Assembly (NCBI RefSeq): GCF_002835995.1 | Contig: NZ_PJBZ01000085.1 | Span: 1 to 32,184, forward strand | Source of the DNA: Psychromonas sp. Urea-02u-13 | GTDB lineage: Bacteria; Pseudomonadota; Gammaproteobacteria; Enterobacterales; Psychromonadaceae | Direction: 5' to 3' | Length of the DNA: 32,184 nt | In this document: in pieces, positions 7,511 to 15,504 of the stretch | How positions within the stretch are numbered: position 1 is the first letter of the stretch | How the letters are laid out: each line of letters starts with the position of its first letter | Made by a program: the position numbers and the translations under genes | Notes under the pieces: generated by a model | Told to the model about the DNA's origin: nothing | The model's database searches: none | The model's input: only the letters and a program-made list of their open reading frames with translations

Positions 7511-8302
7511 ATGAGTAATGCAGCAGTAGCAGTAAAAAATAACATCGATTTTGATGGTACTAATTACAAAAACTTGATTGGTTTTATTCTTTCAAATGCA
7601 ATCGCGGGAGAATTGGTTGCAGTTAAAAATTACACCAATATGGCTACGATTTCCCCCGATATAAATAATGTGATAGTTTTTCTTCAAGAGGCTTTGGAAG
7701 AAGCTTCTCATGCCCGACTGCTACAAAATTTGGCGAAGGAGTTGGACGTGCCCGTTGTGACACATATCGTTGAACCTTCTTGGCTTAATATTGTTAAATA
7801 TGTCACTGAGTGCGCAGGAAATGGTAATATCTTGGCTTGTTATATGGCCCAAGATCTTATGTTGGAAACTCAGGCTGTGGTGTTGTACCGTATAATGTCT
7901 GGAGAAAACTCTATTGTTGACGAAAAAACGTCAAGTATTGCCAAACGAATTCTTCAGGACGAATTGCAACATTTAGACAGTGGCTCTACATACTTGGCCA
8001 AGGCAATAAAAGACGATGAAGCGGGTTTTTACATTGAGCTTAAAAAGACTCATGACAAGATCATGCCCGAATTATTTCGGTTAATCCGAAATGACTGCGA
8101 TACATTATGCGATGAAATGGGGGTGACCTGCGGCACTTTTAGCGTCAATGACATGGGCAGTGACATTGACCTAATGAAAATAATGGCGTTAGAGTTTTAT
8201 GTAGAATCGATGGACAATATAGGCGTTAAACCTGAGTTTATTAATAGCTTAGTGACTAATGTTTCTGGCTTTTCAGAAAATCCTACGTCAGCCTGTTGCT
8301 AG
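7511..8302 (+). CDS. Ferritin-like diiron protein, aldehyde-oxygenase-like ligand pattern
   Basis: A 263-residue, mainly helical protein with the ligand set of a four-helix diiron site: Glu34, Glu64-x-x-His67, Glu119, Glu151-x-x-His154. This E / ExxH / E / ExxH spacing is shared by cyanobacterial aldehyde-deformylating oxygenase and other ferritin-like oxidases. The pairing with an acyl-reductase-like SDR next door recalls the AAR-ADO alkane pathway, but overall similarity cannot be judged by eye. The C-terminal 70 residues are an extra region with Cys196, Cys200 and Cys207, and the chain ends in Ser-Ala-Cys-Cys, an unusual vicinal pair that could bind As(III). Ribosome site AAAAGGA precedes the ATG. 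Function beyond diiron oxidase is inferred. Confidence 0.72.
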   Translation: MSNAAVAVKNNIDFDGTNYKNLIGFILSNAIAGELVAVKNYTNMATISPDINNVIVFLQEALEEASHARLLQNLAKELDVPVVTHIVEPSWLNIVKYVTECAGNGNILACYMAQDLMLETQAVVLYRIMSGENSIVDEKTSSIAKRILQDELQHLDSGSTYLAKAIKDDEAGFYIELKKTHDKIMPELFRLIRNDCDTLCDEMGVTCGTFSVNDMGSDIDLMKIMALEFYVESMDNIGVKPEFINSLVTNVSGFSENPTSACC

Positions 8303-8317
8303 TTGGAGCATTAGACA

Positions 8318-9451
8318 ATGTCTACAATAATACTAACCGGAGCGTCAGGGTTTCTCGGCAATATTATTCTTTCAAACCTTTTCTATAACAGCAACAGTGA
8401 TGTTATTGCCGTAATACGCGGTAATAACGACAGCAGTAAAATTTATGAGAAGGCTATAGGTTATTTGAGAGATACACATCGACCGGTTATCGATGAATAT
8501 GCGGCAAGATTTAGTACCATTGACTTGCAAGATATATTTGATAAAAAAATTGATCTAGAACAACTAAAAATATTGGATATTGAGAGTGTTATCCACGCGG
8601 CAGGTAGCGTGGACTATTTTAATGAAGAACATTTGACTCAGATCAATATCAACTTAACATCTACGTTTATCAATTTCTCAAAAAAAATTAATGCGAAAAA
8701 GTTTGTTTATATATCTACAGCATACAGTGCTGGTTACACAAACGAATTAGTGACTGAAAGCGAGCTACCTGAGCCAGATAAAGATCCTACCTTTTATACT
8801 TATTCAAAGCGAAAAGCCGAAGCAATCGTTGCTACAAGTGGGATTAAGTTCTTGATCATTCGTCCTTCAATCGTTATTGGGCATAGTAAATACGGTTTAT
8901 ATCATGGTAAGAGATATGGTTTATATCAACAATGGATGCTGTTAGAGCGATTATTTAGAGACTCGGTAGATGATGAATGGCATCTGTTGGCGCAACATTA
9001 TCCGCTAAACCTTTTGCATGTTGATACATTTGAGGAAAGTTTTCATTGGGCATATAACCATCTTCCTAAAGATAGTTATTTTAATGTAACGTCTGATAAT
9101 GATGTTCTGCCAACTCCTCGTGAGCTTTATAAGCTTTGGTTTGATAATACACTGCGACCAAAGAGGGTAATCTTTTACGAGGAGTACGACAAGTTGCCAA
9201 TCGCTAAATTGAGCAAGAAACAAAGAATATTCGGTGGACTAATAAAGACCAACAGTGAAATTGCATCCTTTCAATGGAAATTTGAAAATACCGCGCGTAG
9301 TTACCTTAAAAAGTTAGGAATGGTCCATGTTAATGCAACCTTAGAGTCTGTTGAAGTATGCCAATCTGTTTTCCTTAAGCAGAGTAGTAATGGATTAAAT
9401 AAGCTAAAAGAATCAACAACTACGTATGAGAATCACTGCATCAGTTGTTGA
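8318..9451 (+). CDS. Extended SDR resembling fatty acyl-CoA/ACP reductase (NAD_binding_4 type)
   Basis: A 377-residue NAD(P)H-dependent oxidoreductase. Visible are the N-terminal GASGFLG (8-14), VIHAAGSVDY (91-100), the Ser/Thr active site near YISTAYSAGY (131-140), and the catalytic YSKRK pair Tyr162/Lys166, then RPSIVIG (182-188). This is the arrangement of male-sterility-type acyl reductases and of reductase domains releasing aldehydes. A likely role is reduction of an acyl thioester to an aldehyde for the neighbouring diiron protein. The C-terminus ends HCISC, a CxxC-like pair at the very tail that is unusual for the family. Start supported by TTGGAGCATTAGACA before the ATG, 15 nt after the previous stop. 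Confidence 0.75.
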   Translation: MSTIILTGASGFLGNIILSNLFYNSNSDVIAVIRGNNDSSKIYEKAIGYLRDTHRPVIDEYAARFSTIDLQDIFDKKIDLEQLKILDIESVIHAAGSVDYFNEEHLTQININLTSTFINFSKKINAKKFVYISTAYSAGYTNELVTESELPEPDKDPTFYTYSKRKAEAIVATSGIKFLIIRPSIVIGHSKYGLYHGKRYGLYQQWMLLERLFRDSVDDEWHLLAQHYPLNLLHVDTFEESFHWAYNHLPKDSYFNVTSDNDVLPTPRELYKLWFDNTLRPKRVIFYEEYDKLPIAKLSKKQRIFGGLIKTNSEIASFQWKFENTARSYLKKLGMVHVNATLESVEVCQSVFLKQSSNGLNKLKESTTTYENHCISC

Positions 9452-9479
9452 ATCTGAGTCACCATAATTTGAGGTTTTT

Positions 9480-9827
9480 ATGTATAAAGGTATATTAAAA
9501 TTCCAAGGCTTTCAGGGGCAGGTTGATAGTCAGGTAGTTAATTTAAAGCCAACTCAGTCAATACTCACGAGTATTTTAGATGCAAATATAGACATGCCAT
9601 ACAAATGTCTCGTCGGTACTTGTCTAACTTGTATGTGTCGCATCGAGTCAGGAAAAACGAGATATCTAATCGAAGTAGATAATATCATATCAGCAGAAAA
9701 AATTAAATTGGGTTATGTGTTGGCCTGCCAGGCTATTCCAGAATCTGACCTTATTATTTGTACTACTGGTTGTTCAGGCATTTATAATCGTCCTAATATG
9801 AGAGAGAGTGTAACTTATGTGGATTAG
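9480..9827 (+). CDS. Plant-type [2Fe-2S] ferredoxin
   Basis: A 115-residue soluble electron carrier. The cluster ligands are Cys43, Cys48, Cys51 and Cys83 (CLVGTCLTC then LACQ), the C-x4-C-x2-C...C pattern of plant-type ferredoxins; Cys53 is extra. It most likely supplies electrons to the adjacent membrane monooxygenase, whose start it overlaps by 11 bases, and perhaps to the diiron protein upstream. No ferredoxin reductase is encoded in the cluster, so a housekeeping reductase must serve. Ribosome site TTTGAGG lies before the ATG. Confidence 0.88.
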   Translation: MYKGILKFQGFQGQVDSQVVNLKPTQSILTSILDANIDMPYKCLVGTCLTCMCRIESGKTRYLIEVDNIISAEKIKLGYVLACQAIPESDLIICTTGCSGIYNRPNMRESVTYVD

Positions 9828-10920
9828 ATATTATGTAGGTGTTTTATTTTTTTTGCCGGTGACTTTTTTTGGCATTGTGATGGGAGGTGCTTGGAGTTTA
9901 GTTTCATTGTCGTTGACACTGTTACTATCAATGATTCTTGACATAACCTTAGCTCACGATACGCGAAACACCGAGCCTAACCAAATGCTAATTAATTTAT
10001 TACCATACCTGTATTTACCTGCGGGACTGGCTTTATTGTTAGCTTTAAGCTGGAGGGCATCTCCGAATGATTTATTTGGGGTTGGTTTTTTCTTTAACAA
10101 TTATTTCAGTATAACGATTATCGAAAAAACAGACACTTTGCAAGAACTGATTATCCCTGCCATTTATTGTGGATACGGTTTAAGCAGTTGCGTTGTCGCA
10201 GCTCATGAGCTTGTTCATAAACAACGAGATAATTATAGTGTTTTACTTGGCCGGTGGACAATGGCGCTTGTTGGGGATGCACAGTTTTCCATCTCTCATG
10301 TTTATGGTCACCATATTAATATTGGAACAGCGAAAGACTCTACAACAGCGCGCCGAGGCGAGAATGTATATAAATTTATAATACGTTCATCGATAGGTCA
10401 ATATCGTGAATCTCTTTCTGTCGAGCAAAGACGTTTAAAGATGGAAAATACACTATTTAGGTTTGTAAAAAATAGGGTGTTCTCTGGGGGAATGATGACT
10501 GTATCACTTGGTGTTGCCATATATTACATGACTGGATGGCAAGGGGTATTTGCTTATATGATCGCTACTTTAGTAGCAAAAATTTTGTTAGAAATCATTA
10601 ACTACATACAACATTATGGCATTGTTAGAGTGGCAGGCTCTAAAGTAGAGTTAAAACATAGTTGGGATTGCAGTAATGCCTTTTCATCTTGGACACTTTT
10701 AAACTTAACGCGACATGCTGATCATCATTCAAATCCGACAGTTGATTATTGGCAACTAAAAAATACTGGACAACAAGGTATTAATACTGGCTACATTGTA
10801 CATGGTCTTTTAGCTTTATTCCCTACCCTTTGGTTTTACATTATGGAGTCGAAATTAAATCTTTGGGACAATAAATTAGCGTCCAAACAAGAATTAGAGA
10901 TTGTTGCACTAAACAAATAA
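9817..10920 (+). CDS. AlkB-like integral-membrane non-haem diiron monooxygenase
   Basis: A 367-residue membrane protein with several transmembrane helices (about 5-40, 58-78, 110-128, 226-262, 325-345). It carries the His boxes of the alkane 1-monooxygenase/xylene monooxygenase group: HELVHK (130-135), HVYGHH (161-166), NYIQHYGI (262-269) and LTRHADHH (297-304), with DSTTARRGENVY between. AlkB normally has NYxEHYG; here the Glu is Gln. It hydroxylates hydrocarbon-like or lipid substrates in the inner membrane and takes electrons from a rubredoxin or ferredoxin, here the overlapping ferredoxin gene. In this cluster the substrate could be a fatty chain carrying arsenic, which is inference. Confidence 0.85.
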   Translation: MWIRYYVGVLFFLPVTFFGIVMGGAWSLVSLSLTLLLSMILDITLAHDTRNTEPNQMLINLLPYLYLPAGLALLLALSWRASPNDLFGVGFFFNNYFSITIIEKTDTLQELIIPAIYCGYGLSSCVVAAHELVHKQRDNYSVLLGRWTMALVGDAQFSISHVYGHHINIGTAKDSTTARRGENVYKFIIRSSIGQYRESLSVEQRRLKMENTLFRFVKNRVFSGGMMTVSLGVAIYYMTGWQGVFAYMIATLVAKILLEIINYIQHYGIVRVAGSKVELKHSWDCSNAFSSWTLLNLTRHADHHSNPTVDYWQLKNTGQQGINTGYIVHGLLALFPTLWFYIMESKLNLWDNKLASKQELEIVALNK

Positions 10921-10939
10921 TTATTACCAAGGATAGAAT

Positions 10940-11761
10940 ATGTACAAGTTTAAAAACATAATCATTATTATTATTGGGCTGACATTTTGCGTTAGTTGTA
11001 ATAACAACTCGAAAACAAAAATTGAATTGACGGGGTCAAGTACTGTAGCGCCATTAATTATGGAAATAGGTCGCCGTTTCGAACGTTTAAACCCTCATAT
11101 ATTGATCAACGTACAAACTGGGGGGTCATCACGAGGTATTAATGATATTAAGAATAACTTATCTAATATCGGCATGATCTCTAGGGAATTAAAAGATAAT
11201 GAAGCTGAATTCACGGAGCATACTATTGCTTGGGATGGTATTACTGTTATTTTACACAAAGAAAATAACGTTAAGCAATTAAGCCATCAAGATGTGTTAA
11301 ATATATTTACGGGGAAAATAAAAAACTGGCAAAAGGTGGGAGGCGTTAACAAGAAGATTGTCGTTATTAATAAAGCAGAGGGTCGCTCAACACTCGAGTT
11401 ATTTTTAAAACACTTTGGTATGAAAAATAGTGATGTTGAGGCTGATATCATTGTTGGAGATAACCAGCAAGGTTTGAACATGGTTGCTGGCTCACCTTTA
11501 TCAATAGGTTATGTATCAATTGGTGCCGCAATATTTGAAGCTGAAAACGGAATGTCGGTGAAATTAATAGACATTGATGGCCTAGAGTCTAAATTAAGTA
11601 ATGTTAGAAATGGCACTTTCCCTATATTACGACCACTCAACTTGGTCACGAGAGGCCAAACATCTAAGGAAGTAATGGAGTTTATCAACTTCGCACAATC
11701 AGCTGCAGTATCTGATGTGATTAATCAACATTATTTTGTATCTACCAATGCGAACAAATAA
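10940..11761 (+). CDS. pstS: PstS-like phosphate/oxyanion-binding lipoprotein
   Basis: A 273-residue periplasmic binding protein of the PstS family, with an N-terminal hydrophobic segment and lipoprotein-type Cys20 (VSC). Anion-site motifs are visible: TGSSTVAPL (31-39), GGSSRGI (about 61-67), AWDGITVI and INKAEGRST. It would capture phosphate or arsenate for the PstC-PstA-PstB importer encoded directly downstream. It overlaps pstC by 14 bases. Whether it prefers arsenate, or secures phosphate while excluding arsenate, cannot be told from sequence. Ribosome site CCAAGGATAG precedes the ATG. Confidence 0.88.
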   Translation: MYKFKNIIIIIIGLTFCVSCNNNSKTKIELTGSSTVAPLIMEIGRRFERLNPHILINVQTGGSSRGINDIKNNLSNIGMISRELKDNEAEFTEHTIAWDGITVILHKENNVKQLSHQDVLNIFTGKIKNWQKVGGVNKKIVVINKAEGRSTLELFLKHFGMKNSDVEADIIVGDNQQGLNMVAGSPLSIGYVSIGAAIFEAENGMSVKLIDIDGLESKLSNVRNGTFPILRPLNLVTRGQTSKEVMEFINFAQSAAVSDVINQHYFVSTNANK

Positions 11762-12590
11762 AGCTGTCGAACTTATGCTCAAAGCGAGTGCTATTTTAGT
11801 TGTCATGGTTCTCATTTTTATTTTCAGTTTTATTTTTTTTAAAAGCCTTCCATTTATTACTGATAATCAGCTTAGCAGTCTGTTCGTTGATGATGGCTGG
11901 TACCCTACGACTAATAACTTTAATTTATTCCCTATAATTGTTGGTTCAATTTCTATCATGGTAGTACCTTTGTTACTTTCTGCTCCATTAGGCATTTTAT
12001 TAGCGTTATTTTGTCGATATTATGCACCAAAATCGTTGGCTAAAGTTTACATTGCCTTAATTGAATTGTTGTCTGGTATTCCGTCCGTTGTTTATGGCTT
12101 ATGGGGGGTGCTAGTCCTTGTGCCTTGGATTGGTCAATATGCACCTCCTGGCGCAAGTCTATTAGCTGGTTGGATCATTATTGCAATTATGATTTTACCA
12201 TTAATGGTGATTTGTGTTGATAATCAATTAGCACTTGTACCTAAAAAATGGCTTAGTGGCGCACAAGCACTTTCCATCACCCGTTGGGGAACCATATGGA
12301 AAATTGTTCTGCCTTCATGCATCTCTAATATTAGTTCAGGCCTGATTTTGCAGACGGGTAGAGCCCTAGGAGAGACTATGGCAGTGTTGATGGTTTGCGG
12401 AAATATTGTTCAGATCCCCACTAGTATGTTTGACCCCATTAGAACATTAACCGCCAATATAGCCTTGGAGATGTCTTACGCTACTGAAATGCATGTAAGT
12501 GTTTTATTCATGAGTGGATTGATTCTTTTACTAATGACCTCAATATTAATGAGCTTGGCTTATGCATTCAAGAGACAGCCAGTTGAATAA
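11748..12590 (+). CDS. pstC: PstC-like phosphate ABC transporter permease
   Basis: A 280-residue inner-membrane permease with about six helices and the cytoplasmic EAA-type loop after 'ALVPKKWLSGAQALSITRWGTIWKIVLP' (shown here in outline; the key part is AQALSITRW). The motif ELLSGIPSVVYGLWG is typical of PstC/PstA. The ATG at 11748 (MRTNKAVELML) is preferred over the TTG at 11736; it overlaps the end of pstS, which implies translational coupling. It pairs with PstA to form the channel. Confidence 0.87.
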   Translation: MRTNKAVELMLKASAILVVMVLIFIFSFIFFKSLPFITDNQLSSLFVDDGWYPTTNNFNLFPIIVGSISIMVVPLLLSAPLGILLALFCRYYAPKSLAKVYIALIELLSGIPSVVYGLWGVLVLVPWIGQYAPPGASLLAGWIIIAIMILPLMVICVDNQLALVPKKWLSGAQALSITRWGTIWKIVLPSCISNISSGLILQTGRALGETMAVLMVCGNIVQIPTSMFDPIRTLTANIALEMSYATEMHVSVLFMSGLILLLMTSILMSLAYAFKRQPVE

Positions 12591-13407
12591 TGCAAGAGTA
12601 GTTAATCATACTATGACTATTATTATCTGGTCAGTCGCCTTAAGCACAATGTTACTGCCATTAAGTATCATAAGTGATGTTTTTATTAAGGGGCTAGCTC
12701 ACTTGAACTGGTCTTTTTTAACCGAAATACCTAAGAATTCAGGTCGAGAGGGGGGGATCTCGTCTCTGTTTATCTCAAATAGTCTAATTCTCATCGTCTG
12801 TTTGGCAGTTGTAATTCCTATTGGAATAACTACCGCGTTGTATTTAAATGAAAGGGTGTCACCAAATGATAAAGTCGATAAATGGATACAAATTTCTTTA
12901 GATGTTTTGGCGGGGGTCCCATCAATAATATTTGGATTGTTTGGCTATGTTTTTTTCTGCCAAATATTGGGGTTAGGTTTTTCGATATTGTCTGGTGGAC
13001 TCTCACTTGCTTGTATGGTTTTGCCTTTATTCATTCGTTTATGTGAGAATAATTTAAAAAATAGCCCAGCCAGCTACCGTGAGGCAGCAGAAGCGTTAAA
13101 TATATCGCATACAGGGTTTATTATAAAGGTGCTCTTACCCAGTGTTGCAGAAGGTATTGGCGCCGCTGTTGTTGTTGTTATGGGCAGAGCCTTAGCCGAA
13201 ACGGCTGTGTTAATATTTACAGCGGGTTATGCGCTCAGGTATCCAAACTCTTTATTTGATTCAGGGAGGTCATTATCAATTCATATTTATGACTTAGCAA
13301 TGAATGTACCCGGTGGTATGCCTGCTGCATCAGCCACCGCAATAGTTTTATTTTTACTTCTAATTATTTTAAATGCGTTGGTGAGATTTTCTTGCCGACG
13401 GTTGTAG
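12562..13407 (+). CDS. pstA: PstA-like phosphate ABC transporter permease
   Basis: A 281-residue inner-membrane permease, second half of the Pst channel. It has about six helices, the family motif DVLAGVPSIIFGLFG, and the coupling loop REAAEALNISHTGFIIKV followed by a conserved MGRALAETA. The start at 12562 overlaps pstC by 29 bases; an alternative ATG at 12613 lacks a better ribosome site. Followed six bases later by pstB. Confidence 0.87.
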   Translation: MHSRDSQLNNARVVNHTMTIIIWSVALSTMLLPLSIISDVFIKGLAHLNWSFLTEIPKNSGREGGISSLFISNSLILIVCLAVVIPIGITTALYLNERVSPNDKVDKWIQISLDVLAGVPSIIFGLFGYVFFCQILGLGFSILSGGLSLACMVLPLFIRLCENNLKNSPASYREAAEALNISHTGFIIKVLLPSVAEGIGAAVVVVMGRALAETAVLIFTAGYALRYPNSLFDSGRSLSIHIYDLAMNVPGGMPAASATAIVLFLLLIILNALVRFSCRRL

Positions 13408-13413
13408 ATAAGG

Positions 13414-14256
13414 ATGCTCACCCAAATGGATTTTATGAAAAAAAATATAAAAACTTTAAACTTACAAGAAAAACTATCGATAGGAAAAAAAGCAGCGACG
13501 CTAAGAATTGAAAACCTATCGGTTTATTATGACCAACAACTTGCGGTCAATAAAGTCACTTTAGATGCTAATCCTAACGAAATATTAGCACTGGTAGGTC
13601 CTTCTGGGTGCGGAAAAAGTAGTATTTTAGCAAGTATTAACCGAATGAATATGATGATTGATGATTGTCGAGTCACTGGTCGTATTCTTATTAACAGTGA
13701 GAATGTTCTTACCGACCAGTATAGCTTAACCAAACTACGTCAAAAAGTAGGTATGGTATTTCAAAGTCCAAATCCATTCCCCATGTCTGTGAAAGACAAC
13801 ATATGCTTCCCGTTAAAAGACCATGGGCTCAAGTCAAAAAAAGACAGAGAAGTTAGAATGTTCGATGTGTTACAACAAACTGGATTGTGGGATGAGGTAA
13901 AGGATAGGCTAAATCAAAGTGCCTTAAAACTTTCCGGAGGACAGCAACAAAGGTTGTGTATTGCCCGAGCATTAGCTTTAAAACCACAGTTACTTCTGTT
14001 AGATGAACCTTGTAGTGCTTTGGATCCAAAGGCAACAGAAAAAATTGAAATATTACTTCAAGAACTCAAATCAACCGTGACTATCGTTATGGTGACCCAC
14101 AATTTGGCACAAGCGAAGCGGATAGCTGAGAGAGTAGCTGTATGCTGGTCTTTCAATGGAAGTGGACGCATTGTCGAATGTTCACAAACCGACATAGTCT
14201 TCAACCGGCCAGCTAGTAAAATCACTGAAGAATATTTCAGTGGTGTTGCAGGATAA
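13414..14256 (+). CDS. pstB: PstB-like phosphate ABC transporter ATPase
   Basis: A 280-residue cytoplasmic ATPase. Walker A GPSGCGKS (62-69), Q-loop Gln117, signature LSGGQ (173-177) and Walker B LLLLDEP (193-199) are all intact, as is the H-loop His in VTHN. The PstB-specific INRMN follows Walker A. The start may be ATG 13414 or ATG 13426 (MDFMKK); the latter is better spaced from AAGGA. No phoU follows, unlike the usual pstSCAB-phoU order, so this set is probably an accessory transporter and not the main phosphate-sensing system. Confidence 0.9.
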   Translation: MLTQMDFMKKNIKTLNLQEKLSIGKKAATLRIENLSVYYDQQLAVNKVTLDANPNEILALVGPSGCGKSSILASINRMNMMIDDCRVTGRILINSENVLTDQYSLTKLRQKVGMVFQSPNPFPMSVKDNICFPLKDHGLKSKKDREVRMFDVLQQTGLWDEVKDRLNQSALKLSGGQQQRLCIARALALKPQLLLLDEPCSALDPKATEKIEILLQELKSTVTIVMVTHNLAQAKRIAERVAVCWSFNGSGRIVECSQTDIVFNRPASKITEEYFSGVAG

Positions 14257-14332
14257 GCAATACGTCATTTTTAAGTACAACGCAAAACTAAAAAAGTTAT
14301 TCAATTAATACAAATGAAAATTGGGGAATAAA

Positions 14333-14800
14333 ATGTCTAGATCAAGCAGTTTAAACGTGTTGTTTTTATGTACAGGTAATTCTTGTCGCAGCCAAATGGC
14401 TGAAGGTTTTGCTAATGAGCTAAAAATACCGAATGTTAATTTTTTCTCAGCAGGCACTGAGCCACAAGAGTTAAATGAAATAGCGGTTAGTGTTATGCAG
14501 GAAGTAGAAATAGACATCAGTAAACATAGATCAAAGACTCCATTAGAACTAGGTGATATTAAATTTGATTTTGTATTTACTGTATGTGATAGCGCAAATA
14601 AGGCATGTCCTGCATATTTCAATGACTCAACAGTAATTTGTCATCTGTTTGACGACCCGCCATTTATGGCCAAAGGTTTGAATGATACACAAGATATAAT
14701 GAATTGTTACCGTTATGTTAGGGATGAAATTGGGGTCTGGATTGTAGCATTGTCAAATTCGATATTAAGTGAAAACCAAAGGGTTCTGTCGCAAAGTTGA
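14333..14800 (+). CDS. arsC: Thioredoxin-coupled arsenate reductase ArsC (LMW-phosphatase fold), C-terminus altered by IS
   Basis: A 155-residue cytosolic protein that reduces arsenate to arsenite. It has the P-loop CTGNSCRS (Cys13, Cys18, Arg19) and a second redox pair, Cys85 and Cys92 (CDSANKAC), which matches the three-cysteine relay of the Staphylococcus pI258-type enzyme. The ATG at 14333 follows GGGGA by five nt; a TTG at 14321 is less likely. The last codons (VLSQS-stop) lie inside the IS terminal repeat that begins at 14782, so the natural tail has been replaced by IS sequence. All catalytic residues are upstream, so activity may persist. It closes the operon, 76 bases after pstB. Confidence 0.88.
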   Translation: MSRSSSLNVLFLCTGNSCRSQMAEGFANELKIPNVNFFSAGTEPQELNEIAVSVMQEVEIDISKHRSKTPLELGDIKFDFVFTVCDSANKACPAYFNDSTVICHLFDDPPFMAKGLNDTQDIMNCYRYVRDEIGVWIVALSNSILSENQRVLSQS

Positions 14801-14817
14801 TGAAGTAAATCAAGGCG

Positions 14818-15504
14818 TTAGTAATATTTCGATATCTTTGAGAGTATTAATAACATGACAATCAACTTTAGCCGGTGTTTAATCATGGCGCATACTTCAA
14901 CACCGGCTAACGTTGATTCCGCACCAACCCAAGACTTCCATCCTAAGCATTGATGCATTTTACCTTTCACTTTTCGATGGCTTTGATCGACAATATTATT
15001 GAGGTATTTAACCGCTAATACTTCGACCATACGCAGCATGTATCCTCCCAGCCAAAGGTGAATATTGAGAGTATCTAGCGCGGCGGCATTCGCGCCACTT
15101 TTATCAATGACAATTTTACGGGGTAAGCCACTGCTCTTTATTGCTTTATCAAAGAAGGTCAGTGCATCCTGCTCATTACAGGTTTCACTTAAATAGAAGT
15201 CAATAATAGCACCGTGCTTATCGACGGCTCGATAATAGTAAACCCACTTACTTTTTATCTTTATGTAGGTTTCATCCATCCGCCATGAGTCAGCGACGTT
15301 ACGTTTTCTTTTTCTGAAATTAGCTTCAAGCAATGGAGAGTATTTGATCACCCAACGATTTAACGTTGAGTGATCAAAATGAATATGTCGCTCAGCGAAT
15401 ATCTCTTCAATTTCACGGTAGCTTAGTTTGTAAGCCAGGTAATAACGCAGAGCCATCATGATGATATCTAATGGGTAATGTCGTCCTGAAAAGTTGATTG
15501 CCAT
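14818..15504 (-). pseudogene. IS6-family DDE transposase, C-terminus replaced
   Basis: The frame starts MAINFSGRHYP and is intact through the helix-turn-helix region and two catalytic Asp motifs (RMDETYIK, VIDKSGAN). The third catalytic residue is changed: copy 1 has NNIVEQSHR, this copy NNIVDQSHR, a Glu-to-Asp change in the DDE triad. After AMIKH the sequence jumps into the antisense of a left-end fragment and ends with an unrelated tail (KLIVMLLILSKISKYY). It is very likely inactive. Confidence 0.82.
14860..14918. repeat. Fold-back junction inside IS copy 2
   Basis: Arms 14860-14879 and 14899-14918 form a 20-bp inverted repeat with one mismatch around a 19-nt loop (core TTAGCCGGTGTT / AACACCGGCTAA). 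It marks the point where the plus-strand left-end fragment meets the minus-strand copy. Confidence 0.7.
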
